From NCBI GenBank assembly GCA_902729315.2, contig LR746281.1, positions 315,001 through 379,000 on the forward strand: a DNA stretch of 64,000 bases, given 5' to 3'. This DNA comes from Spirodela intermedia (lineage: Eukaryota > Streptophyta > Magnoliopsida > Alismatales > Araceae). Below, in pieces: positions 35,165-44,942 of the stretch. A program made the translations under genes and the position numbers. The notes below the pieces were generated by a model that saw only the letters and a list, made by a program, of their open reading frames with translations, searched no databases and was not told where the DNA came from. The first letter of the stretch is position 1. Every line of letters starts with the position of its first letter.

Positions 35165-35203
<39 letters not shown>

Positions 35204-35300
35204 TCATATAAGCGGGATTAGTAATGCAACCGTGTAACTACTCTCTCGTGGCATTGACCGTGGTGCCTTATCCATAAAGGCCAACGGGGCGGACTGGGGC
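35042..35300 (-). repeat. 5' LTR of gypsy element E1 (outer end uncertain)
   Basis: It starts at TG (35042-35043) in TGTTAGGACCTC, next to TTAGTATCAGAGCA (minus strand, 35027-35040), a near-perfect initiator tRNA-Met primer-binding site. It contains a GA tract at 35181-35203 like the other two LTRs. The CA terminus and target-site duplication were not identified. Confidence 0.5.
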
Positions 35301-35850
35301 AGTAAGAAATTCTGAGAACTCCGAACATGGAATCGGCCGGGCTCTCCTGAAGCCCCGGCCGGGCCCAGAATCGACAGGCACATGTGCTAAATCAAAGTCG
35401 TCCTTATCTGAGTAATGAACCATGTGGAAAGCGTGTACTCTCTCCGGGTAAGGCTCTCCAAGTCACCCCAAAATGTGGCCAATACAGTCAACCTGTACTC
35501 TCGGGAAATATCTGCTGCATGTCAGGCCGAGAGTTTCGACACGTGGACGGGTTTCCGCATTCAGCAACTCTCCCCGATCAATCTGAAGGTGCTCAAAGAT
35601 GTTACCAACTCCCTCCGCCCTGCGTCGCCGGCCGTAGTAATTAGGACAACCTGGCGAGTGATGGTTGCCCCGCTGGCAGGTTCCTCCCGGCCAACTACCT
35701 CCGTCCCTTTCTCCCTCCGCCACCGCAGCCCTCGTCGGCATTGTATAAGTACAGGGGAGAAGGAGCATGGTGGAGACCAAGCACAGCTTCCCCTCCCAAG
35801 GTTCTGAGAAGTGAGAGATCCTTCAGAGGAGAAGGAGGATAAGGAGGAAG
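35301..35850 (+). promoter_or_regulatory. Promoter and 5' leader of the TIP aquaporin gene
   Basis: A GC-rich imperfect inverted repeat lies at 35334-35361 (CGGCCGGGCT and AGCCCCGGCCG). A TATAAG box lies at 35744-35749, about 105 bp before the ATG. An ACACGTGG G-box-like site lies near 35539. The gypsy element ends only a few hundred bases upstream. Confidence 0.5.
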
Positions 35851-36791
35851 ATGCCGACCTCGAGGATAACGATCGGGAGGAGGGAGGAGGCGACCCATCC
35901 CGACGCCCTCCGGGCCGCCGCCGCCGAGTTCTTCTCCACCCTCATCTTCGTCTTCGCCGGACAGGGCTCCGGTGTGGCCTTCTGTACGTGGGACTTCTCT
36001 CCATCTTCACCGCCAGCGAGCTCCGTCTCTCCGGCTATGTCCATCCCTCGCTGATACTTTTCTTCCCTTTACTTAAACGCGCGCAGCTAAGCTGACCGGC
36101 AACGCTGCGACGACTCCGGTGGGACTGGTGGCGGCGGCCCTCGCTCACGGCTTCGCCCTGTTCGTCGCCGTCGCCGCGGGGGCCAACATCTCCGGAGGCC
36201 ATGTCAACCCCGCCGTCACCTTCGGCATCTTCCTCGGCGGAAACATCACCCTCTTCCGTGGCCTACTCTACTGGGTCGCCCAACTCCTGGGCTCCATCGT
36301 CGCCTGTCTCCTCCTCCTCTTCGTCACCGGCTCGGTGAGTTTCCACTATCTCAACCATGCCTTCTTCGACTCCTTCTCCGGCGAACTGAGCGTCTAACGC
36401 CGACGTGCTCCCGCCGGCGCAGTCCACAGGGATCTTCGAGCTGTCGGGGGTGGGCGTCTGGAACGCGGTGGTGCTGGAGATCGTGCTGACCTTCGGGTTG
36501 GTGTACACCGTCTACGCAACGGCCGTCGATCCCAAGAAGGACAGCGTCGGTATCATCGGCCCCCTCGCAATCGGCCTGGTGGTCGGAGCCAACATCCTCG
36601 TCGGCGGCGCCTTCGACGGCGCCGCCATGAATCCCGCCATCGCCTTCGGCCCCGCCCTCGTCAGCTGGAGCTGGACCAACCACTGGGTCTACTGGGCTGG
36701 TCCCCTCATCGGCGGCGGCGTTGCTGGGATCCTTTACGAGCTCCTCTTCATCTTCCATACCCACGAGGAGCTCCCCACCACCGACTACTGA
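35851..36791 (+). CDS. Tonoplast intrinsic protein, TIP1-like aquaporin
   Basis: Exons 35851-35983, 36087-36334 and 36423-36791 give 249 residues, the normal TIP length, with GT-AG introns. Six membrane segments and both half-helix motifs are visible: SGGHVNPAV (NPA 85-87) and DGAAMNPAI (NPA 197-199). The N-terminus [20 protein letters not shown] and the C-terminal HEELPTTDY are TIP1 hallmarks. TIP1 channels move water and small solutes such as urea or hydrogen peroxide across the vacuolar membrane. By position the ar/R filter reads His65, Ile185, Ala194, Ile200; TIP1 normally has Val at the last place. FAGQGSG replaces the usual FAGEGSG in helix 1. A long CT tract follows in the 3' UTR. Family is certain; the exact subclass is likely TIP1. 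Confidence 0.95.
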
Positions 36792-36845
36792 GACGCCCCT
36801 CTATCTCTCTTCTCTCTTGTACTACTTGCTGTAATAATCCCCGGC

Positions 36846-36848
<3 letters not shown>

Positions 36849-36880
<32 letters not shown>

Positions 36881-36905
36881 TCTCTCCCTCTCTCCCTCTC
36901 TCTCC
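36849..36905. repeat. (CT)n microsatellite
   Basis: An interrupted CT run 60 bp after the TIP stop codon, probably within its 3' UTR. Confidence 0.95.
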
Positions 36906-38978
36906 CCAAGACCCTTTCAGGGCTTGGTTTATCTGGTTATTGTTCTCAATTGATCTTCTTAAGCTCGCCTTGGACGGGTATTTTTATCGTCGTTTCAAAG
37001 AAAATGGGAGCCGATAAGAACAGCGTGGACCGACGACGGAGTCCAAAATATTCAAACCCGGTCGAGTCGAACCGGTCGTCTATCTCCACGAACCGGGTTT
37101 ATAACCGCTGACTGACGTAACTCCCAATCCAGAGGCGATCGTCAACCGGCATTATCCGTCTATGAAAAAATAGTAATGAATTACCACTTTTGCCTCTGGG
37201 GAAAGTCACTGCTTGGACGCTCTCATGGATCCCCTGTCCGTAATAATGAAGAAGAATATGGCTAAATAACCCACTCGTATAATTTTTCCTTAATCAAATA
37301 TATTCCGGAGTATGAATTATTATCTTTTTTTTACGTCATCCGGAGAGGGCCATCCGACTGCCAGGTGGGGACCATCTAGCTGCCAGGATCTGGGTGGGGC
37401 CCAGAAGACAACCCCGGGGGATCCGGCTCAGGCCCATCTAGCTGGTGGTACTAAGCGGTAACCACTCTCTCTCTCTCTCTCTCTTGCCCGCCCTCGCTCT
37501 CCGGTCCGACAGACCGGAGCATCAGCCCGAGAGGGAGAAGGGAGGAAGGCGAGTGCATAGGTGAAGGAGAGTACAGATCCACGGCGGCGTCCGCGGCCGC
37601 CCGGTGTCTTCAGCGTTGGCTCCCGGCTATTGGAAGGCGTGGGAGGTCCGTGATCCTGAGGGGATTCAAGATCTGGTCTCGAGGTGAATCAATTTTGTCG
37701 GACTCGATCCAGTAGGAAGTGCGTGTTCCAATTTGTTTTGTCAGCGTCTTTCGGATAGTTTTGTTCTTCATCGGATCTGCATTTTGAATGATGGACTTGG
37801 GAAGGGTTCGATGTGCTGATGCCTAGGATAGATGCATAGTTGCAGATCTTGGGTTGGTAGATGGAAATCTAGATATACGGAGATCTGGGAAATCTTTTCT
37901 TCCTCGAATTTCGTCGATGAACTCCGGCACCTAATGATGCTTTTGATTTTGGTCATGTAGAGGGCAATTGGCTAGGTTTGCCTGCAGGATGGAGTGTCGG
38001 TGGAGTTGGTTCATTGGTCTTCACTCCATAGTTAGAATTTTCCTAGTGATTATTGGCGATCCCGATTTGTAGTCTCCGCGAGGATTGACTCGACTTATTC
38101 TCATGCCTACATCCTCATATGGTTAATTTTTCAGTTTGCGGATCCTCAGAATAGCAGCTTCTTGATTCAAGACCGCAGTTTAAGCTGGATAAAATGATGC
38201 ATACCGCGTTTAGCCTTTTATATCAGTATACGTGTGTGTATATGGACAACTGGCGAGAAAAGTTTAATGTTCACTGACCTATAAGTTTGTCTCAACAGGC
38301 AGATTCCTTTTGGCTCGAATTTTTCTTGGCTTGTCCTTGGAAAACACTTCCAACCAAGCATGAAATCTGATCGAAAACATCATAAATTCCCTGGATCCTT
38401 CGTCGTGTATAATCATCCTAGAAAAATTAGCTAGGATCCAGGAGTATGATGAGGATGTGGTTCTGGGAAAGAAGAGAAATACTTTTTTTTCTGAAGCATC
38501 TCGATGCTAAGTTGTAGCATTCAGCCTTCAGCCTCTATCATTATAAGAACGTCATTGCACCTTTGTTTTCCTTTAGTTGTCCTTTATTCTCCCTGTAGTT
38601 CACTTAGATCGTTTTGAAAGCAGTAAGAGAACCGAACGTTTTTTAACCCCAAGTTTCCCTCTTTTCTATTTCCTGAAATTGGATGTTTCTACAATTAATT
38701 GCATCATGGAGTGGTATTTGTTCAAGTATATAGGTAAACGTACCCTGGTTGTGATATTTGTTGTATCATAGCGTCCTGTCTCATTGATTCAGAGAAGAAT
38801 ACATCCTTTTCAACATATCGAATTAAAGGTCATGGATCTTGAACATTATTGACAAAAACGTGCTCTGAGTATCTGACTTTTTGAATATATTTCTCTTGAA
38901 ATCCTCTTATACTGATATTATTTGCTCATGCTTTAATTATTGTCATCTCTGCAGTTCTCTGTGGAAGTTAGTGGGCTA
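36906..38978 (+). other. Intergenic DNA, then leader region of the kelch gene
   Basis: About 37,000-37,500 is promoter-like, with CT tract 37466-37484. A plausible 5' UTR exon ends at 37683 (CGAG|GTGAAT), followed by an intron to 38954 (CTCTGCAG|TTCTCT), which places the ATG in the second exon. No acyl-CoA-binding domain or other coding exon is visible here. Confidence 0.45.
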
Positions 38979-41900
38979 ATGACATCGCCTGGCTCTCCTG
39001 GCACTACTCTGGGGGATCAAGATGTTAAGAGGAGCCTTGGCATGAGTGCCTTGTTGGCTGAGGTGCCCTATGATCAGTGGGTTCCACTTCCTGCCAACGG
39101 TTGGCGGCCATCAGCCCGCTACAAGGTGTTTTTAGGGATGTTTTTAATATATAAAAATGTTCACCGCTCTATGTATAAAGTTTGAAATAATCTCAAAATG
39201 TCCTGATTTTAAATTGTCTTTATAGTTTCTGAAGAAAAGTGTTCTTCGTGCATCTTGAATGTCACGTACCATCTCCACGATCACATAGTACCATTTTCAT
39301 GATTGTCTTGAGTTTTTTATATCTAAAGTTCTATCCTTTAAATGTCTTAGCATGCTGCAGAAGTGGTGGATGGAAAGCTGTATATCATGGGCGGAAGTCG
39401 TAATGGTCGATATCTAGCAGACATTCAGGTTGAAGCTTGATGGTTACCATTGTCAATGTTAAACTTGATCTGAAGGCTGTTCACATTTTGGCCATTTGAC
39501 AGGTTTTTGACCTTGTAACTTTGACATGGTCTGCTGTCAAACCAAATCGAGATTCAACTAATGGATTGGAAGAGGCAGTACCAGCCTGTTCTGGCCATAG
39601 ATTGGTGAGGTCTATGAGCATAGGTCCTGTCATATCCTATTGTGATTTTCCATTAATCTCATCTGAAGTTCTATTGTTTTCCTTCTGCAGATTTCCTGGG
39701 AAACTAAGCTTCTAATTGTCGCTGGACATTCAAAGGAACATTCTGATACAGTTAAAGGTCTTTTTAAGATAGAAATTTATTTATTTTTCGCTGTTCCTTC
39801 AGAGAATGCCCATATTTATCCATGGAGATATCTAAATATAACATTTTTTAATATAGTTCTCTGTTTAGTGCATAAGAAGGTTGTTCAAATTTTACACGAG
39901 CACAGAGTTCGTGATTTGTGGGTCATGCATTGTAATTCATGTAGACACGTATCTGTCCTTGCATGTTTCCATCCTGTGGATTCTATTGATTTCATATCTA
40001 ATTTTTGGATTATGCGCAGTTTGGTCGATTGATCTGGGAACACAGAACTGTAACATTATTGAGACACATGGAAAAGTTCCAGTAAGATCATATGTTAATG
40101 TTTCGAGACTATTTATATATGTTTTATTCTAAAGTTGATTCATCAATCATTTTATTTGTATTGTGTAATTTGTGATGAATCAATTGCATAGATTTTCCTC
40201 GTTAACTATGTATAACCAGGGATCCTCTATGATCTCTTTTCAGAGTGCTCGAGGAGGTCAGTCAGTGACCTTGGTTGGGTCTAAATTGGTAATGTTTGGT
40301 GGTGAAGTCAGACGCAATCACCTACTGAATGATCTTCATGTTCTTGATCTGGAAACAATGACTTGGGATGTAGTTCAGGCTGTGTAAGGGTCTCCTTCCA
40401 CAGACATTCTGCTTCCAGAGATTATGAATGTTACTTCCCTAAAACACTTTATTTCCACTGCAATTGTAGGCATAAGTCTCCTGCACCAAGATTCGATCAC
40501 ACAGCTGTAGTTCATGCAGACCGCTATCTTATGATCTTTGGTGGTGGTTCGCATTCAGCCTGTTTCAATGATCTTCATGTTCTTGATTTGCAGACTGTAA
40601 GTCCAATTTAGTACTTTGTTGTTTCTAATTTATAATCATGATATTGAAAGCCGTGATCCACAGTGAACCAATGTGACGAATGTTTCACATATGTTCTGAA
40701 AACAAAATTTTCTCCAGTTATTTTTTTTTTCCATTTGATTAACGATTCTGTTTTTTATGCATGAATATCTTTTACTCGGACATTTGTGGTGCCCCATATG
40801 ATGAGGAGAAAATAACTTCTCATGAAGCATGGGGAATAAGTTCAGATTCCCTAATGCATTCCTACAATTATCTGGCATAATCTTATTGTTGTGTCTTCAA
40901 ATTACATTGCAGATGGAGTGGTCTGAACCACAGACTCAGGGTGAGGTTGTGACTCCCAGGGCAGGTCACGCTGGAACTGCAATAGAAGATATGTGGTATA
41001 TAGTTGGTGGTGGAGATAATAAAAGCGGTCGGTTGAGACATTAATTATTGATTTTTATTGGTGAATTTTCATTATACTTAGAAATTTTAGTCAGTTTTTC
41101 TTGTGCTGTAATCTGTGACCTTGTCCTCTGATAGGTGCCTGTGAAACTATGAAGTTAAACATGACTAATCTTGTGTGGTCAGTGGCAACAAGTGTGCAGG
41201 AACGCGATCCACTTGCAAGCGAGGTTTTTCCTCTCTCATAATTTCTTATTTCTTATTTTGAACTATAAATTTATGTGGACGACCTTAATGCAGGTTAGAT
41301 TCTGCGAGTACTTTTGGGAACTATCACATTTAAGAATCATTAATCAAGAGAGCATTAAAACAAAATCTTTTTTTATTTACTGATTTAAAAAAATCTAAAT
41401 TCCTCTCCACCAATATCTTCCTTTTCCTTTGAGCCTTAGATGATCCCAACGCTCTTACTGTGACCTCATCCAGCATAACTGTCTGTGGAGCAAATGCACT
41501 TTTGACCTCGTTGTTGTCCTAAATTATTAATTACTAAGATTTACAAACCTGAATGAACTGGACAAGTCTGAATTCCTCGCTGACGAATCTCAGTCGTCGG
41601 GTATCGAGTGTCTTACAGGACTGTTGTCCAGCTTGACTGAACTATAGGCTGTGATTGACTCTCTCTAAGGTTCATCAACAATGCCAGTAGTGATCGACAC
41701 TTTTTCTCTTTCGATATGGTTTCTCTAATTCTTTACTCTGTCATTCAACCTTCCACCTATTTGGAGCATTTGAACCCTTCCATTGCACCATTCAATTTTT
41801 TCTTTATTATCCAAATTTTCGTTTATTTCTATCTTGAAGACTATGATGGGGCCATGACTCTGTAAGCGTTACTTGTCAGGGCGTCAGTATTTGCTCGACA

Positions 41901-42830
41901 ACAGTTGATGGGCTCAAAATTCTAGTTGCCTTTGGCGGCTACAATGGGAAATACCACAATGAGGTTTGTAACATTAACACACTCTTCGAAACATATCTTT
42001 GGAGATTTACCTCCAAAAACCGATGTTAACTCTTTGTCATACTGGAATTTTGACAGGTGTTCGTCCTGAAATGCAAAGTCAGCCCTTCAAAGCAGCCTCG
42101 GATTCTCCAGTCACCTGCTGCTGCCGCTGCGGCAGCTTCAGTCAGTGCAGCTTATGCCTTGGCCAGTGCAGCCGAGAGCAGCAGGTTGGAAGCTGCACTA
42201 GCAGAAGGCAAGAACATCAGCCAGCCAGCCCCCATCGTCGACCCCACTCTGCAGGTTGCCGGGAAGATAGAAACCGTTGCCGCAGAGAAGAAGGACCTCG
42301 AATCCAAGCTCGCTGAAGTGAGAGCTGACAATTTGAGACTCAAGGGCAACCTTGAAGAGACGTCCAATTTACACAGTGAGCTATCAACGGTAAAGATCTC
42401 GCTTAAGGAATAGGGTGGAAGAAATCTCTTTGATCCATTTGATACCCCCGCCTGATTGTTCATCTTGTTCTCCAATGAAGGAGCTTCAATCTGTCCAAGG
42501 CCAGCTGCAGGCTGAAATATCAAGATGCTCCAAGCTAGAGGTCTTCATCTCTCATACACGTTTACACACACACATACATACACATACACACACATCCCTA
42601 TATTAATGTGCACATTTCTTGGCCTCTTTTTGCTGATTCTATTACTGTATGTCTTCCCCGCTTCGCAGCTCCAAATCGCGGAGATACAGAAGAGGCTGGG
42701 AGTCCTTCCTTCGGTGGAGCTCGAGCTGGAAGCCCTTCGTCAGCAGAAGCCCTCATGGCAGAGCGACTCGGTTGACGATCAGAAGCAGAGCTCCCCCGGG
42801 ATCTGGCAATGGGTGACCGGGAGTACCTGA
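38979..42830 (+). CDS. Kelch-repeat/coiled-coil protein, class IV ACBP-like without ACB domain
   Basis: Thirteen coding exons: 38979-39125, 39351-39428, 39503-39604, 39691-39757, 40020-40081, 40244-40383, 40470-40596, 40913-41027, 41135-41223, 41880-41963, 42057-42389, 42481-42540, 42669-42830. They give 521 residues and all phases agree. The kelch propeller runs from about 35 to 340 (ARYKHAAEVVDGKLYIMGG, GGQSVTLVGSKLVMFGGE, NDLHVLDLETMTWD, RYLMIFGGGSHSACFNDLH, WYIVGGGDNKSG, VAFGGYNGKYHNEV). An Ala-rich linker and a coiled coil follow, ending in WQWVTGST. Propeller and tail closely follow plant ACBP4/5-type proteins (class IV acyl-CoA-binding proteins), but those carry an N-terminal acyl-CoA-binding domain that is absent here; the first 35 residues are unrelated. 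A cytosolic scaffold or protein-binding role is inferred. An ACACAC repeat lies in the last intron. Confidence 0.88.
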
Positions 42831-43000
42831 TGCCGTGGTCGGCTGAACTGTAAGTTAGAGTCTGGCTGTACAATTTTTTTACCATTCTTTACACAGTTTT
42901 GGACACTACAGCCACCGTTGACCTTCTCCTAGTCTTAAACAGAACAGTACTTATACCGAGAAAAATAAAACCTCATTTTTGTGCTCAAATTTGGGATTCG

Positions 43001-43040
43001 GTTTGTTTGTTTGTTTGTTTGTTTGTTTGTTTGTTTTGTT
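43001..43040. repeat. (GTTT)n microsatellite
   Basis: About nine GTTT units in the short interval between the kelch gene and the expansin gene. Confidence 0.95.
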
Positions 43041-43191
43041 GGGGGGTTTTGAGGGGTTGTGGGGCGGAGAGGGAGGCACTCCCCGCCGCCCATCCATCCC
43101 TCCCCAAGGTAGTAACGTTGTTCGTATATGCTGGGGTCTAAAGGTGGGAGGGGAAGGCCTATTGGCCATCGACATAGCGGCCGGCTGCGTC

Positions 43192-44205
43192 ATGGCGTCG
43201 CGCCTCCTCTCGATCCTCCTGGCCGCGCTGCTGCTGGTGCTGCCGGCCGCAGAAGGCAGCTGGTACCACCACGGCGCCATCCGGCACCGCCGTGGCCGCG
43301 CGCGTGTCCGCCCGCGGCACAACCACGGCAAGTTCGGGCCTGGCAGGTGGAGCCTGGCCCACGCCACCTTCTACGGCGGCAGCGACGGCAGCGAGACGAC
43401 CGGTATGACCACCCACCCGGCATAGAGAGAAAAAAATAGAAGTCTTCCTTCCTTCCTTCCTCCCGGCGAGGGAATGAACAGCGGCCGGCGTTGGTGGCGC
43501 AGCTGGAGCTTGCGGCTACGATGACACGGTCAGCCAGGGGTACGGCCTGCACACGGCGGCGCTGAGCTCCGCCCTGTTCGTCGACGGCCTAACCTGCGGC
43601 GCCTGCTACGAGATCAAGTGCGTCAACGACCGGCAGTGGTGCAAGCCCGGCCACCCCTCCGTCTTCGTCAGCGGCACCAACAACTGCCCCCCAAACTACG
43701 CCCTCGCCAGCGACAACGGTGGCTGGTGCAACCCCCCCCGCTCCCACTTCGACCTCTCCCAGCCAGCCTTCCTCCAGATCGCCCAGTACCAGGCCGGCAT
43801 CGTCCCTGTCGCTTACCGCAGGTAGGCTCCCCTCCCTCTCCACCACCACCAACCTCGCCGGTAAGGGTGCAACTCAACTGACTTCTCCGTCGCAGGGTCC
43901 CTTGCAAGAAGCAGGGAGGGATCCGGTTCACCATCACGGGGAACCCCTACTTCAACCTGGTGCTGGTGTGGAACGTGGCCGGCGCCGGCGACGTCCACGG
44001 CGTGCAGGTGAAGGGGAACAAGCTGGGGTGGACGACGATGTCCCGCAACTGGGGCCAGCTCTGGCAGACCAACGCGCAGCTTGTCGGCCAGTCCCTCACC
44101 TTCAGGGTCACCACCAGCGACGGCCGCCGCTCCACCTCCTGGCACGTTGCCCCCCGCGACTGGCAGTTCGGCCAGACCTTCGAGGGCAAGAACTTCCGCA
44201 CCTAA
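43192..44205 (+). CDS. Alpha-expansin
   Basis: Exons 43192-43402, 43503-43821 and 43896-44205 give 279 residues. There is a signal peptide (about 1-22), then an unusual His/Arg-rich segment (about 24-47), then the expansin domains: [76 protein letters not shown] (HFD motif), and after the third exon boundary the CBM63-type half [31 protein letters not shown] and [11 protein letters not shown]. Alpha-expansins loosen the cell wall at acid pH without hydrolysis. The start is set by the signal peptide. It lies only 361 bp after the stop of the kelch gene on the same strand, so its promoter is short or overlaps that gene's 3' UTR. The mature protein has a longer, more basic N-terminus than typical. 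Confidence 0.93.
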
Positions 44206-44942
44206 GCTCCTCCGCTGCCGCTCCCCCACTTGGGTTTCGTACGATCTAATGCGATCTCGCCTCAGCTCGTCGCCGGCGGGAGGAGCCGCCGGCGGCGAGA
44301 TCGGATACGTACTCTCATCGCAGATATGGAAACCCGACAACCAGACGCATATAGCGAGACCCGTTCATTGATCCCCATTCTCGACGGAAGTCTTCCCACG
44401 TAGCAGAAGCACACGTGCGTATACAGAGAGAGAGAGAGAGAGAGAGAGAGTCCAGAAGAATAGGGCGGGGACAATCAGCCCATTAAAATGTACCATTCAG
44501 GCCCAATATCTTTCGGCGGTAGGCCTATTACGGAAACATTGGAGAGGGGAGAGAATATTCGGTCACCGATCGCCGAGGTTGGGCGGCGGGTTGGGCCCAC
44601 ACCATAATAATGGGTTTGGTGGGCTTCGTCGTTTTCGTTTTTCCGATTTTCCCAATAAATATCCTCAATTATTGACTAAATTTTTCGAAATTCCACGTGG
44701 ACACGAGCTTACAAAACTCCACACAAGGGGCCCACCACCTCGAAGACAAAAGAATAGTCCACCCCCAACCCAAGGAGACCGTTTGTCGCTTCTATCCACG
44801 TGTCTTCAACAATGGCCGTATACCCGTCGCTGATCTACTGGGAACCACCCTTCACCGCCCCGTGCTCAACCCCACCACTTCTCGGCTCCCGCCTTCTTTA
44901 ACCCCCTTCTCTCTCCGTCTTCTCTCTATCTTCCTCGCTCCA
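44206..44942. other. Intergenic: expansin 3' end and NADP-MDH promoter
   Basis: Contains a GA tract (44427-44451) and several GGCCCA/TGGGCC-type motifs (about 44476-44625) that suit a constitutive promoter for the following chloroplast enzyme gene. No gene is seen. Confidence 0.5.

Larger units (their letters stand above)
30026..35300 (-). mobile_element. Degenerate Ty3/gypsy LTR retrotransposon E1
   Basis: A minus-strand element with remains in gypsy order from right to left: 5' LTR (from 35042), primer-binding site (35027-35039), gag (34330-34986), protease (about 33684-33830), RT (32654-33288), RNase H (about 32020-32275), integrase (31124-31440), PPT (30653-30664) and the central LTR. 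Every domain is interrupted. The right boundary of the 5' LTR is not resolved; about 35300 is a guess from where promoter-like DNA begins. Confidence 0.7.
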
